Assembly: GCA_934525675.1 (NCBI GenBank)
Contig: CAKSZH010000012.1
Span: 1-64,000, forward strand
Direction: 5' to 3'
Length of the DNA stretch: 64,000 nt
DNA from: an uncultured Eubacteriales bacterium
GTDB lineage: Bacteria; Bacillota; Clostridia; Oscillospirales; CAG-272
The translations under genes and the position numbers were made by a program. How positions within the stretch are numbered: position 1 is the stretch's first letter; each line of letters begins with the position of its first letter. Below the pieces are notes generated by a model that was not told the origin of the DNA, ran no database searches, and saw nothing but the letters and a program-made list of their open reading frames with translations. Shown piece after piece: positions 42,807 through 52,218 of the stretch.

Positions 42807-42853
42807 AAAAAGCGTTACCGACCGAATCTCAGATTCGGTCGGTAACGCTTTTT
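42807..42853. terminator. Convergent terminator between radC and rhaA
   Basis: Perfect stem of over 20 bp (AAAAAGCGTTACCGACCG and its complement) with an A run on one side and a T run on the other, so it acts on both strands. Confidence 0.95.
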
Positions 42854-42884
42854 ATGTAACCCTGTATGCCGGATGACAGCCGGT

Positions 42885-44135
42885 TCAGACGCGTCCAGCG
42901 AGAACCTCGGTTTCGTACTTCGTCACCTCGGAGAACCATTCGTTCTCCCCGGGAACGCCGTTTCTCTTGCAGAACTCTTCCCAGACGTCGCCGAAGGGAA
43001 GTGTTTTAGCCTCTTCCTGAAGCATGAACAGCCGGGTCAGCTCTCTCTGATCCTGAAGTTCCTGCCAGTCCTTGCTCGGTGTCAGGAGCGCGAGAAGCAG
43101 TGCCTTCTGGGTGTCTCTCATGCCGAGTACCCATGCGGCAATGCGGTTGATGCTTGCGTCAAAATAGTCGGTAGCGAGGATGACGCGGTCCAGCCCGCAA
43201 CGGACAGCCTCCAGCATTATTTCCTTGGTCTCGTCATCCAGGCGGACAACGTGGTCAGAGTCCCAACGCACGCCACGCGTAATGTGCAGGGCGATACGCT
43301 CATTGAAGGCAAGCAGTGCGGAAATCTTATCCGACACGACTTCGGTCGGGTGATAGTGCCCGTTGTCCATCAGGGGGACAATGCCGCGCGAGGTTGCATA
43401 GGACAGACAGAATTCCGCGGAACCGACCGTGTAGGATTCCAGCCCGATGCCGAACACTTTGGATTCGAGCGTAACACGGACCAGGTTCTTGTCGTATCCG
43501 CAGCCGAGAATCTGATCGAGGGAATCCGCATAACGCTTTCTCGGACCCAGACGGTCGGCGGGAGTGTCCTTCATACCGTCGGGAATCCAGATATTCATGA
43601 GGCAGGGGGTACCCAGCTCTTTTGCAAAGTATTCCGAAATGCGGATGCAGGCAATTCCGTGGCGGATCCAGAACTGGCGGACGTTCTCGTCGGGAGAGGA
43701 GAGCGTTGCATTCTGTGCGAGCGGGTGTGAGAAATAGGTGGGGTTGAAATCAATGCCGAGTCCACGCGCCTTGGCGTATTCGACCCACTTTTTGAAATGC
43801 TTCGGCTCAAGTCGGTCGCGGTCCACCTTTTCGCCGTCTTCAAAGATTGCGTAGGACGCGTGCAGATTGATGCGGTGTTTGCCGGGGATCAGCGAGAGGG
43901 CTTTGTCAAAGTCTGCCATGAGTTCTTCGGGTGTCCGCGCCGCGCCGGGGTAATTGCCGGTTGCTTGAATGCCGCCCGTGAGAGGACCTGCATTTTCAAA
44001 TCCGCGCACGTCATCCCCCTGCCAGCAGTGCATGGAAATCGGTGTTTCGGACAGGATCCGGATCGCTTCTTCGGTGTCCACGCCGAATGCGCCGTACTTA
44101 TCTTTTGCGTAAAGAAATCTTTCGTTCTGATTCAT
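42885..44135 (-). CDS. rhaA: L-rhamnose isomerase
   Basis: Converts L-rhamnose to L-rhamnulose, the substrate of RhaB. The 416-residue protein has SMHCWQGDDVRGFE near the N-terminus, INLHASYA, LGIDFNPTYFSHP, MDNGHYHPTE and a metal-site HITRGVRWDSDHVV, all strongly RhaA. Length is standard. The start at 44135 follows GGAGG; the longer frame would cross the promoter. It is transcribed alone toward radC. Confidence 0.96.
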   Translation of the reverse strand: MNQNERFLYAKDKYGAFGVDTEEAIRILSETPISMHCWQGDDVRGFENAGPLTGGIQATGNYPGAARTPEELMADFDKALSLIPGKHRINLHASYAIFEDGEKVDRDRLEPKHFKKWVEYAKARGLGIDFNPTYFSHPLAQNATLSSPDENVRQFWIRHGIACIRISEYFAKELGTPCLMNIWIPDGMKDTPADRLGPRKRYADSLDQILGCGYDKNLVRVTLESKVFGIGLESYTVGSAEFCLSYATSRGIVPLMDNGHYHPTEVVSDKISALLAFNERIALHITRGVRWDSDHVVRLDDETKEIMLEAVRCGLDRVILATDYFDASINRIAAWVLGMRDTQKALLLALLTPSKDWQELQDQRELTRLFMLQEEAKTLPFGDVWEEFCKRNGVPGENEWFSEVTKYETEVLAGRV

Positions 44136-44174
44136 TCCCGTTCCTCCGGAATTTGTTGTTAATAATCTGTTTCC

Positions 44175-44203
44175 ATTATAACTGTTATTCGCTCTTATTT
44201 CAA
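44175..44203 (-). promoter_or_regulatory. Promoter of rhaA
   Basis: On the minus strand TTGAAA (44198-44203), 17-bp spacer, TATAAT (44175-44180). It is back to back with the next promoter. Confidence 0.8.
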
Positions 44204-44230
44204 GGAATTTTTGAAAAATCGTCAAAAATA

Positions 44231-44259
44231 TTTTCAAACGACGGGAAGTATGTTATAAT
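44231..44259 (+). promoter_or_regulatory. Promoter of the large secreted protein gene
   Basis: TTTTCA (44231-44236), 17-bp spacer, TATAAT (44254-44259) with TGT before the -10 as an extended -10. Confidence 0.65.
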
Positions 44260-44343
44260 ACCCACAGGAACCCACGCGCCCGTTCGGGCACAGGGCTTCG
44301 CGGCGGGCTTCCTGCCGGAAAACAGAATGAAAGGAGAAAAGGG

Positions 44344-46986
44344 ATGAAGCGGATCTGCGCGTTTCTTTTGTGTCTTTGCCTGCTTGCGTCGTTTGCGGTT
44401 TTGCCGGTGAGTGCGCTTGACCGAGTGAATCTCACCGAAACATATCCGGATTTTCTGGAGCGGTTTTCCACCGATTCCTTTGAAGAATCCTCCGGACGGC
44501 TGATTCCGTATAATTCCGAATCCCTGTTGTTCTCCATCCGCGGTTCCGGCGCTTCGTTCAGTTTTACGCCGATGCCGATTACCGGGAAGACTTCCTGTAA
44601 CGCATATCGTTTTGTACTGATAAACAACACGGTAAGCAACCGGATGACGGTGACCTATTCTTACAGGGAAAGTGAAGAGGTCTATACTTCCGAGTGCGAA
44701 CTGGAGCAATCCCAGACGAAGCAGACTTGCCTGATCTATATTCCGGACGCGGAGCGGGTCGACAGAATCACGGTTTCCTTCTTTGGTGTGCGAAGCGGGT
44801 CCGTCCGCCTGTATTCCATCAATCCGGTATCTGCGTACCGCCCGGTTTCCGAGGAATTCGGCAGTATCACCTCCTGTGTTGCGAATCTTTCCGACGCAAC
44901 GGTGACGCTCGGCGGACGTGTGCTTTCCGGTGTGACGGCAAAGTATACCGATGCGAAACTGCTTCTGTACCGCCTGCCGACCGGAACGGATCCGGACGCG
45001 TACCTGGCAGACGAAAACCGGGCGGCGCTTGCAGAAACCAAGATCCTTTCCAAGTTTTCTTTCACGGTGCCCGCGGAAAATGCGGGAGACCGGCTTTCCA
45101 GATATTTGGTTACAATCAGAACTAGCGACGGAGCGGAAGTGCCGCTGACCGATCCGACCTATGTCACGTCGCTCGGGGGCGACACTGTGCCGGGGACTGT
45201 GCCTTCTGACAGTGCCTATAAGGGAATCGTCGGAGACGCGACCTCCACGGTGATTTCCCTCGGAGCAGGCAGCACGATTGTGGATGTGTACCTCGACCGC
45301 CTGCTTTCCGACGCAAAATCCCCGATTTCCTACACGTCCGGCGGCGTAACGCTTCAGATCGACCGATCGACCATTACGGAGCTGGATTCCCGGATCCGGG
45401 CGTACATGGCGTCCGGTTGTACGGTGTACCTTCGTTATCTGATCTCTCCCGACGCGACGGATTTCCGCCTTTCTTCCGGAGGCGGAACGGATGCTCGGTA
45501 TCAAGGAATTTTTCTCTCCGGTAACGATTCCGCGGCAGTGCTGTATTCCGTCACGGGTTATCTTGCCGATCGTTATTCGGGGCAGGCGTTCGGCAGGCTC
45601 GGCGGAGTCATCCTCGGCACCGGCGTTGACCGTGCGGCGGAATACAACGATTGCGGAACGCTGTCCCTCAATGATTATGTGCAGAATTTTGCGCGGGTCG
45701 CGCTGACGGTTCGACTGGCATTCTCCAAGGGAGGCTACGATATGCAGGTCGTGGTTCCTGTGACTGATAACCTGTCCGCCGAGCTTATCGGTGAGGAGGA
45801 ACGGGACGGTTTTTACGACAAGTATCTCTTCCTGTCGGGACTGCAAAAGCTCTTCTCGGAGAGCGATTTTTCCGGGTATACGGTGCTGTTGGAAAGCGGG
45901 CATATTCCGTATCCGCTCCGGATCAATGAAAGCGGGGACATGGTGCCGGGTACGGCGACGACGGGGTTCTATACTGCCGCAAATGCCGCAAAATTTGAAG
46001 ATCTTCTATCGGAAAGCGGAATGGGAAAGCAGGGATATCTGGTCGGGTGGTCTCCGTCGGAGGAGTTGTCCGACACGGAACTGATCGTTTCCTATCTGTA
46101 TTCTTATCATTCCTTCCGGCGCTCCGGAGGACCTGCCGTGCTGTTCCTTTGCGTCGATAGGACCCGGTTGCAGCGGCTGTCCCACGTGCTCTCCGGAATC
46201 GACACGGGAGAGGGTTCCGGGCAGGACGCATTTGTACTCGGTGTGTTCGGCGCAACTTCTTGGCAGGAACTGTTTCATCGGGAGAAAACCGGCGAGGTGC
46301 GACAGATGTTTTCCCTTGACGCCGGTATCGCGGCGGAAAATGCCGCCGGAACATATGCGATCTTCGACTTTACATCTGCACTCGGGACACTGAACTGGAA
46401 TGCCGATCCCAATGTGTCCGGTTTCGGGATCGGGGTGAGCAAAACCGTGGGACGTGCGCTTGCGGCAACGGTCAATTTCAGCGCCGACTCGACCGGCGGA
46501 ATATATTACACGTTTACTTATCCGGAAAATATGTCGCTTTACGATTCGCTTGCGTTCTGCTTTGCTGTGGAGGATCTGGATGATGTCCGGTCCGTGTTTG
46601 AATTGCAGGTCACGCTGTACGGCGACGGCTTCGCGGCAACGGGGACCGCGCTTACGGGCAGCGGGGAAGAGACAGAGTGCTCTTTCGACACGTCGTCCCT
46701 GCCCGGCGCGGTGCGTTCCGTGCGGGTCACGGTGCGGTCGGTCAGCGGTTCCGATTCGTCCTGTCGTGTGTATTTCCGGGACATCACCGCCTGTAGCAAG
46801 GACCTTGATTCGGCAGAGCTTCAGTCACTCATCGAAAATGCCCGTGCGGAAGCGCGGAAGGACGCAGAACGTGTGTCCGATACGCTCGGACCTGTCGGGG
46901 TGACCGTCCTGATTGTTCTGGCAGTCGCAACAGTACTTCTGTGTCTGTTCCTGATCCGTCAGAGTAAGCACCGCAGAACATCGTAA
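44344..46986 (+). CDS. Large secreted, C-terminally anchored protein of unknown function
   Basis: An 880-residue protein with a signal peptide (about 1-25, ending VSALD), a Ser/Thr-rich beta N-terminal part, a central alpha/beta region (about 290-660) that recalls DUF5722-type TIM-barrel proteins, and another beta module (about 680-830). A single C-terminal helix (about 850-872) followed by KHRR anchors it to the membrane. I see no certain catalytic pair. It lies divergently from rhaA and could act on surface or dietary polysaccharide (inference). AAAGGAG precedes the ATG. Other possibilities include a cell-envelope structural protein. Confidence 0.6.
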   Translation: MKRICAFLLCLCLLASFAVLPVSALDRVNLTETYPDFLERFSTDSFEESSGRLIPYNSESLLFSIRGSGASFSFTPMPITGKTSCNAYRFVLINNTVSNRMTVTYSYRESEEVYTSECELEQSQTKQTCLIYIPDAERVDRITVSFFGVRSGSVRLYSINPVSAYRPVSEEFGSITSCVANLSDATVTLGGRVLSGVTAKYTDAKLLLYRLPTGTDPDAYLADENRAALAETKILSKFSFTVPAENAGDRLSRYLVTIRTSDGAEVPLTDPTYVTSLGGDTVPGTVPSDSAYKGIVGDATSTVISLGAGSTIVDVYLDRLLSDAKSPISYTSGGVTLQIDRSTITELDSRIRAYMASGCTVYLRYLISPDATDFRLSSGGGTDARYQGIFLSGNDSAAVLYSVTGYLADRYSGQAFGRLGGVILGTGVDRAAEYNDCGTLSLNDYVQNFARVALTVRLAFSKGGYDMQVVVPVTDNLSAELIGEEERDGFYDKYLFLSGLQKLFSESDFSGYTVLLESGHIPYPLRINESGDMVPGTATTGFYTAANAAKFEDLLSESGMGKQGYLVGWSPSEELSDTELIVSYLYSYHSFRRSGGPAVLFLCVDRTRLQRLSHVLSGIDTGEGSGQDAFVLGVFGATSWQELFHREKTGEVRQMFSLDAGIAAENAAGTYAIFDFTSALGTLNWNADPNVSGFGIGVSKTVGRALAATVNFSADSTGGIYYTFTYPENMSLYDSLAFCFAVEDLDDVRSVFELQVTLYGDGFAATGTALTGSGEETECSFDTSSLPGAVRSVRVTVRSVSGSDSSCRVYFRDITACSKDLDSAELQSLIENARAEARKDAERVSDTLGPVGVTVLIVLAVATVLLCLFLIRQSKHRRTS

Positions 46987-47081
46987 GAAAAAGATGACGG
47001 CATTGCCCGGTGAAACGGAGCTTTTCATACATCCGGAACAAAAACGGAATACATCGACAGAATCATCACACAAATGGGAAT

Positions 47082-47105
47082 CCGCGGAGAAATCCGCGGT
47101 TTTTC
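47082..47105 (+). terminator. Terminator of the large secreted protein gene
   Basis: CCGCGGA, GAAA tetraloop, TCCGCGG, then TTTTTC, about 95 bp after the stop. Confidence 0.8.
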
Positions 47106-47149
47106 TTTCGCAATCCGGAGAAATATGTGAAATATATATCAGAATTTTC

Positions 47150-47178
47150 TTGACAGACGACGGGATTTATGATACAAT
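47150..47178 (+). promoter_or_regulatory. Promoter of the decarboxylase operon
   Basis: TTGACA (47150-47155), 17-bp spacer, TACAAT (47173-47178). The leader of about 75 nt holds a small ATTGGT / ACCAAT hairpin (47207-47223). Confidence 0.8.
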
Positions 47179-47258
47179 CTTTTATAATTGGGGTAAAAGG
47201 TTTTTTATTGGTTTCTGACCAATTATCTCATAAAATTTTCCGGATGGAGGTTGGGTAA

Positions 47259-48587
47259 ATGGACAAGAGTAAAACAGTCGGAAATGAGAAAATTTCCCGT
47301 CTTTTCGATCCTGGTACGTTTGTGGAAACAAACGCGTATCTGAAGAGAAAAGGCGACGCGGAAGAGTACGAGGGCGTCATCAGCGGCTACGGCGCGATCG
47401 ACGGTAAGCTCGCTTTCGCGTTTGTGCAGGACAGTGACCGCATGAAGGGCGCGTTTGACGCACTTGCCGCGAAGAAGATTGCGGCACTGTACGCTACTGC
47501 CGTCAAAAACGGCGCACCTGTCATCGGCGTGTTTGACAGCACGGGTGCGGTGGTCACGGAGGGCAGCGAAGTGCTTTCCGCATACGGCGCGTTCCTCAAG
47601 TGCGTGTCCGATGCGTCCGGCGTCGTCCCGCAGATCGCGGTCGTTACCGGTTCTGCAACGGGGATTTCTTCGGTTGCGGTTTCGATGTTCGATATCGCTG
47701 TGACTGTGAAGGAGAAATCCCAGGTCAGCTATCATCCCGCATTCAATGTCGGGAAAGAGTCTGCCGCGAACGCCAAGGCGTATGTTTCCGACGTGGAAGC
47801 AAAGGATGAGGAAAGCGCATTCTTTGCCGTAAGAAAACTGGTTGCTCTGCTTCCGTCCAACAATGTTGAGGGGATTTCGATAACGGAGAACAACGGTGAC
47901 GATCCGAACCGTCTGATCTCCGCCGCCGACGTAGCTTCTCTTGCTGACGCGGGAAGTGCCCTGGTCCTCGATGAAGCTTGTGTAGACGGCGTTGTTACCA
48001 CACTTGCAAAGCTCGGCGGTGTGACCGTCGGCTTCATCAGTGTCACCGGCAAGATGGATTCCTGCGGCGCGAAGAAAGCAGCCTGGTTTACGGGGCTTTG
48101 CGACAGCTTCCGTATCCCCGTGATTACGCTCGTTGACAGCGAAGGCGTCGGAACCGATGCGGAAGACAACGAATCGGTTGCTCCGTCCCTTGCTTCCTTT
48201 GCCGCTGTTTACGCTTCCGCGACCACGCCGAAGATCAGCGTGGTGACAGGTAAGGCTTACGGTGCCGCGTTCGCGCTTGCCGCTTCCAAGGCCATCGGCG
48301 CTGACCTCGCGCTTGCGCTGGAAGGAACAGAGATCAGCCCCATGTCTCCTGCCGCCGCCGTTGCGTTCCTTTGCAACGACAAGGTGACAGCAGACAAGAG
48401 CCGGGCAGAGGTCGAAGCGGAATGGGCAGAAGCCAACGCCAAGGCGGAGATCGCCGCCGCAAACGGCGATGTGGACGATATTGTGCCCACCGCCGAGCTT
48501 CGCCAGAGACTGTGCGCCGCGGTGTATATGCTGATGAAGAAAACGGATTCTGCACCTGCGCGCAAGCACGCGAATCTTCCGCTTTAA
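47259..48587 (+). CDS. Carboxyltransferase-domain protein, MmdA/12S-like, divergent
   Basis: A 442-residue protein of the acyl-CoA carboxyltransferase (crotonase-fold) type. It has the two expected half-domains: DSTGAVVTEGSEVL matches the acyl-CoA-site motif usually written DSGGARIQEG, and GKAYGAAFALA matches the second-half KAYGGAY motif. It is shorter than MmdA or the transcarboxylase 12S subunit (about 510 residues), and several Gly residues of the oxyanion motifs are replaced, so activity on acyl-CoA is uncertain. GGAGG lies before the ATG. It heads an operon with OadG, biotin carrier, OadB and OadA, with gaps of 15-44 bp. Confidence 0.75.
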   Translation: MDKSKTVGNEKISRLFDPGTFVETNAYLKRKGDAEEYEGVISGYGAIDGKLAFAFVQDSDRMKGAFDALAAKKIAALYATAVKNGAPVIGVFDSTGAVVTEGSEVLSAYGAFLKCVSDASGVVPQIAVVTGSATGISSVAVSMFDIAVTVKEKSQVSYHPAFNVGKESAANAKAYVSDVEAKDEESAFFAVRKLVALLPSNNVEGISITENNGDDPNRLISAADVASLADAGSALVLDEACVDGVVTTLAKLGGVTVGFISVTGKMDSCGAKKAAWFTGLCDSFRIPVITLVDSEGVGTDAEDNESVAPSLASFAAVYASATTPKISVVTGKAYGAAFALAASKAIGADLALALEGTEISPMSPAAAVAFLCNDKVTADKSRAEVEAEWAEANAKAEIAAANGDVDDIVPTAELRQRLCAAVYMLMKKTDSAPARKHANLPL

Positions 48588-48602
48588 CGGAGGTAACCTC
48601 TG

Positions 48603-49118
48603 ATGAAAAGAATACTGACAGGCTTGTTTGCGATTCTGCTTGTGCTCTCGCTCGCTCTGACGGTCATGACCGTCAGCGTCTCTGCGATGATGGACAAAGC
48701 GGCGGAGCAGACTCCCGCACCGATCGCGGCAGATACCGGGGCGGCAGGGAAAACCGACATGACCTTCGGGGAACGTCTTGCCGAGGCAGGACAGGTCACC
48801 CTTCTCGGTATGGGCATGGTCTTTGCCGTACTTGCACTTCTGTGGGGAGTCCTTGAACTTTTCCGCGTGATCATGCAGAAATCGAAAAAGAAGAAACAGA
48901 CTGCGGAACCGGTTATTCCGGAAAAATCCGTGCCTGCACCGGCTCCGGTAACGGCGGAGCCCGCGCCCTCTGAAGCGGGCGATGACGGAGACTTGACCGC
49001 AGTGATTACCGCCGCTGTTGCGGCTTACCTTGCGTCCGAAGGGGACGCGGCTTACGCGGGAGGCTTCCGCGTGGTATCCTTCAGAAGAAGCGGAAACGGT
49101 TCCGCTTGGAACAAATAA
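48603..49118 (+). CDS. OadG-like gamma subunit of the Na+-pumping decarboxylase
   Basis: A 171-residue membrane protein with a signal-like N-terminal helix (about 5-28), a second helix (about 64-88) in the OadG sequence GQVTLLGMGMVFAVLALLW, then a basic stretch and a Pro/Ala/Glu-rich linker. A C-terminal AVITAAVAAYLA helix ends in a basic tail. OadG anchors the alpha subunit to the membrane beta subunit. The N-terminal extra helix makes it longer than typical OadG (about 85 residues). Confidence 0.8.
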   Translation: MKRILTGLFAILLVLSLALTVMTVSVSAMMDKAAEQTPAPIAADTGAAGKTDMTFGERLAEAGQVTLLGMGMVFAVLALLWGVLELFRVIMQKSKKKKQTAEPVIPEKSVPAPAPVTAEPAPSEAGDDGDLTAVITAAVAAYLASEGDAAYAGGFRVVSFRRSGNGSAWNK

Positions 49119-49141
49119 TGCTTGAAAGGTTTTGAAGAATT

Positions 49142-49507
49142 ATGAAAAGATTCAATGTGACCGTCAACGGTACCTCTTATGATGTTGTTGTGGAAGAAGT
49201 CGGTGCAGATGCTGCAGCCGCTCCCGCAACCGTTTCCGCTCCCGCCCCCAAGGCAGCACCCAAGGCTCCCGCCGCTCCCGCAGGAAAGGCTGGCGCAACT
49301 GTGATCAAAGCTCCGATGCAGGGCAACCTCATCAAGATCAATGTCAAGCCCGGCGACGCAGTGAAAAAGGGCGACGTCCTTTGCGTCCTCGAAGCAATGA
49401 AGATGGAAAACGATATTATGGCTCCTGCCGATGGCGTTGTTGCAACGGTTGACGCAGTGAAGGGCTCCTCCGTTGCGACGGACGCGGTCCTCCTGACGCT
49501 CAATTGA
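49142..49507 (+). CDS. Biotin carboxyl carrier subunit
   Basis: A 121-residue protein: short N-terminal beta part, an Ala/Pro-rich flexible linker (about 22-50) and a biotinyl domain with EAMKMEN, where Lys87 receives biotin. It resembles MmdC, GcdC and the transcarboxylase 1.3S subunit. In this operon it must serve both carboxyltransferases, as neither has its own biotin domain. It ends 44 bp before oadB. Confidence 0.93.
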   Translation: MKRFNVTVNGTSYDVVVEEVGADAAAAPATVSAPAPKAAPKAPAAPAGKAGATVIKAPMQGNLIKINVKPGDAVKKGDVLCVLEAMKMENDIMAPADGVVATVDAVKGSSVATDAVLLTLN

Positions 49508-49551
49508 CGTTTTCCGGTTTCCAAACGCTATCGAAAGGATAAAACTGCACA

Positions 49552-50787
49552 ATGATAGACGGGTTGCTTAATTTCTTAGTTGGCACCGGCATCTGGAAGT
49601 GGCTGTTCAACGAGGCGGAAAACGGTTTTTCGCTTGGTGGTGCAAGCTGGGAGTTCAACGCCTCCAGCTGGCAGACACTCGTGATGTTCATCATCTCGGG
49701 TGTTCTCATCTACCTTGCAATCGTCAAGAAGTTTGAACCGCTTCTGCTTCTGCCGATTGCGATCGGTATGCTGCTTACCAATATTCCCGGCGCCGGAATG
49801 TATCACCTTGACTTCTTCATTACCGAAGGAGAGATTGATTATGGACGAATCCTCCATGAGGGCGGTCTTCTTGATCTTCTCTACCTCGGTGTCAAGCTCG
49901 GTATATACCCCTGCCTGATATTTATCGGCATCGGTGCAATGACCGACTTTACTCCTCTGATTGCAAACCCCAAGAGCCTGCTCATCGGTGCGGGCGCACA
50001 GCTCGGCGTATTCGTTGCGTTCTCTCTTGCGCTCATCTCCGGTCAGTTCAATGTGCTGGAAGCTGCTGCGATCGGCATCATCGGCGGTGCGGACGGACCT
50101 ACGGCAATTCTTGTGACCAAGACGCTGGCGCCGCACCTGCTCGGTGCGATCGCAATCGCCGCGTACAGCTATATGGCGCTGATCCCGATGATTCAGCCGC
50201 CGTTCATGAAGCTCCTGACTACGCCGAAGGAACGCGCAATCAAAATGACGGCACTCCGGAAGGTTTCCACGACCGAAAAGATTCTGTTCCCGGTGATTGT
50301 GACCTTTATCGTCGGTCTGATTGTTCCCGATGCGCTTCCGCTCGTCGGATGCCTGATGTTCGGTAACCTGCTCAACGCGTGCGGTGTGACCGACCGCCTT
50401 TCCAAGACGGCGCAGAACGAGCTGATGAACATCGTCACGATCTTCCTCGGTATTTCGGTCGGCGCAACGGCATCTGCCGCAAACTTCCTGAATCTCCAGA
50501 CCATTCTCATCATCGTCTGCGGTCTGTTTGCGTTCTCCATTTCCACCGTCGGCGGACTGCTGACCGCAAAGCTGATGAATTTCCTGACCCACGGTAAAAT
50601 CAATCCTCTGATCGGTTCCGCAGGCGTTTCCGCCGTTCCGATGGCGGCACGTGTCTCGCAGATCGTCGGTCAGAAGGAAGACCCCTCCAACTTCCTGCTC
50701 ATGCACGCCATGGGTCCGAACGTCGCAGGTGTCATCGGTTCCGCAGTGGCGGCAGGCGTGTTCCTGTCGTTGTTCGCGCATATTTGA
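49552..50787 (+). CDS. oadB: Na+-translocating decarboxylase beta subunit
   Basis: Membrane subunit that decarboxylates carboxybiotin and pumps sodium ions outward. The 411-residue protein has about nine to eleven hydrophobic segments. The conserved region GIIGGADGPTAILV (about 178-191) carries the Na+-site Asp. FIGIGAMTDF and SAVPMAARVSQ with NFLLMHAMGPNVAGVIGSA at the C-terminus are also family hallmarks. The length fits. AAAGGA is 11 nt from the ATG. Confidence 0.96.
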   Translation: MIDGLLNFLVGTGIWKWLFNEAENGFSLGGASWEFNASSWQTLVMFIISGVLIYLAIVKKFEPLLLLPIAIGMLLTNIPGAGMYHLDFFITEGEIDYGRILHEGGLLDLLYLGVKLGIYPCLIFIGIGAMTDFTPLIANPKSLLIGAGAQLGVFVAFSLALISGQFNVLEAAAIGIIGGADGPTAILVTKTLAPHLLGAIAIAAYSYMALIPMIQPPFMKLLTTPKERAIKMTALRKVSTTEKILFPVIVTFIVGLIVPDALPLVGCLMFGNLLNACGVTDRLSKTAQNELMNIVTIFLGISVGATASAANFLNLQTILIIVCGLFAFSISTVGGLLTAKLMNFLTHGKINPLIGSAGVSAVPMAARVSQIVGQKEDPSNFLLMHAMGPNVAGVIGSAVAAGVFLSLFAHI

Positions 50788-50805
50788 TTGGGAGGTAAAT
50801 AGAAC

Positions 50806-52200
50806 ATGGCAAAAGTAAAAATTACGGAAACCGTTCTCCGTGACGCTCATCAGTCGCTGATCGCGACCAGAATGACGACGGAGGAAATGCTTCCGATCCT
50901 CAAAACAATGGACGAAGTCGGATACTATTCCATCGAAGCATGGGGCGGAGCGACCTTTGACTCCTGCATGAGATTCCTCAACGAGGATCCGTGGGAGCGT
51001 CTCCGCAAGATCCGCGCGGAAGTGAAGAACACCAAGCTTCAGATGCTGTTCCGCGGACAGAATATCCTCGGCTACCGTCACTATTCGGACGATGTTGTTG
51101 CGTACTTCGTACAGAAGTCCATTGCAAACGGCATTGATATCATCCGTATTTTCGACGCGCTGAACGATCCCCGCAACCTCAAGACCGCGATCGACGCGAC
51201 CAAAAAAGAGGGCGGACATGTGCAGGCGGCGTTCAGCTATACCACGGGACCCGTGTACACCATGGAGTACTACTCCAAGTACGCAAAGGAACTCGAAGAG
51301 ATGGGCGCGGACTCCATCTGCATCAAGGATATGTCCGGGCTTCTCAAGCCGTTTGACGCGTATGAACTGGTCAAAACGCTTAAGGAGAGCGTCAAGGTTC
51401 CGATTCAGCTTCACACCCATTACACCGCCGGGCTTGCGTCCATGACGCTTCTCAAGGCAGTGGAGGCAGGCGTTGATGTGATCGACACCGCAATCTCCCC
51501 GATGGCAATGGGTACCTCACAGGCTCCGACCGAAACCATGGTCGCGGCGCTTGCAGGCACCGAATACGATACGGGTCTTGACCTCGGCAAGCTCAACGAG
51601 ATTGCCAAGTATTTCACGCCTCTTCGTGAGAAGTACCTGAAGGAGGGGCTGCTCAACCCGAAGGCACTTGCCGTCAACGTCAATGCGCTTCTGTATCAGG
51701 TTCCGGGCGGAATGCTCTCCAACCTGATGAAGCAGCTCAAGGACGCGGGCAAGGAAGATCTCCTGACCGCAGTTCTGGAGGAAGTGCCGCGCGTGAGAGC
51801 CGATGTCGGCTATCCTCCCCTGGTTACTCCGTCTTCCCAGATCGTCGGCACGCAGGCTGTGTTCAACGTGCTGTTCGGCGAAAGATACAAGACGGTCACC
51901 AAGGAATTCAAGGGTATCGTGCTCGGCAAGTACGGCAAGACGCCCGTGCCGATCGACCCCGCGTTCGTCAAGAAGATCTGCGGCGACGAAAAGCCGATCA
52001 CTTACCGTCCCGCGGACGACCTGAAGCCGGAGCTCGACACACTTCGCAAGGAGTGCGCACAGAATCTGGAGCAGGACGAGGACGTGCTCTCTTATGCACT
52101 GTTCCCGGAAGTCTCCAAGAAGTTCTTCGAGTACCGCAAGGAAAAGAAATACGGACTGGATTCTGCCGCTGATGCGGAGAAGGGGATTCATACAATCTGA
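50806..52200 (+). CDS. oadA: Oxaloacetate decarboxylase alpha / pyruvate carboxylase B-type subunit
   Basis: Carboxyltransferase that moves CO2 between oxaloacetate/pyruvate and biotin. The 464-residue protein starts with ETVLRDAHQSL (metal Asp). It has ICIKDMSG with the carbamylated-Lys candidate and HTHYTAG with the metal histidines. The conserved C-terminal PASTA-like domain with GKYGKTP follows, but the biotin domain present in long OadA is absent and is supplied by the separate carrier. It corresponds to the 5S subunit of transcarboxylase as well. GGGAGG lies before the ATG. Confidence 0.95.
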   Translation: MAKVKITETVLRDAHQSLIATRMTTEEMLPILKTMDEVGYYSIEAWGGATFDSCMRFLNEDPWERLRKIRAEVKNTKLQMLFRGQNILGYRHYSDDVVAYFVQKSIANGIDIIRIFDALNDPRNLKTAIDATKKEGGHVQAAFSYTTGPVYTMEYYSKYAKELEEMGADSICIKDMSGLLKPFDAYELVKTLKESVKVPIQLHTHYTAGLASMTLLKAVEAGVDVIDTAISPMAMGTSQAPTETMVAALAGTEYDTGLDLGKLNEIAKYFTPLREKYLKEGLLNPKALAVNVNALLYQVPGGMLSNLMKQLKDAGKEDLLTAVLEEVPRVRADVGYPPLVTPSSQIVGTQAVFNVLFGERYKTVTKEFKGIVLGKYGKTPVPIDPAFVKKICGDEKPITYRPADDLKPELDTLRKECAQNLEQDEDVLSYALFPEVSKKFFEYRKEKKYGLDSAADAEKGIHTI

Positions 52201-52218
52201 TCCCGTTCCTGCAAATAG

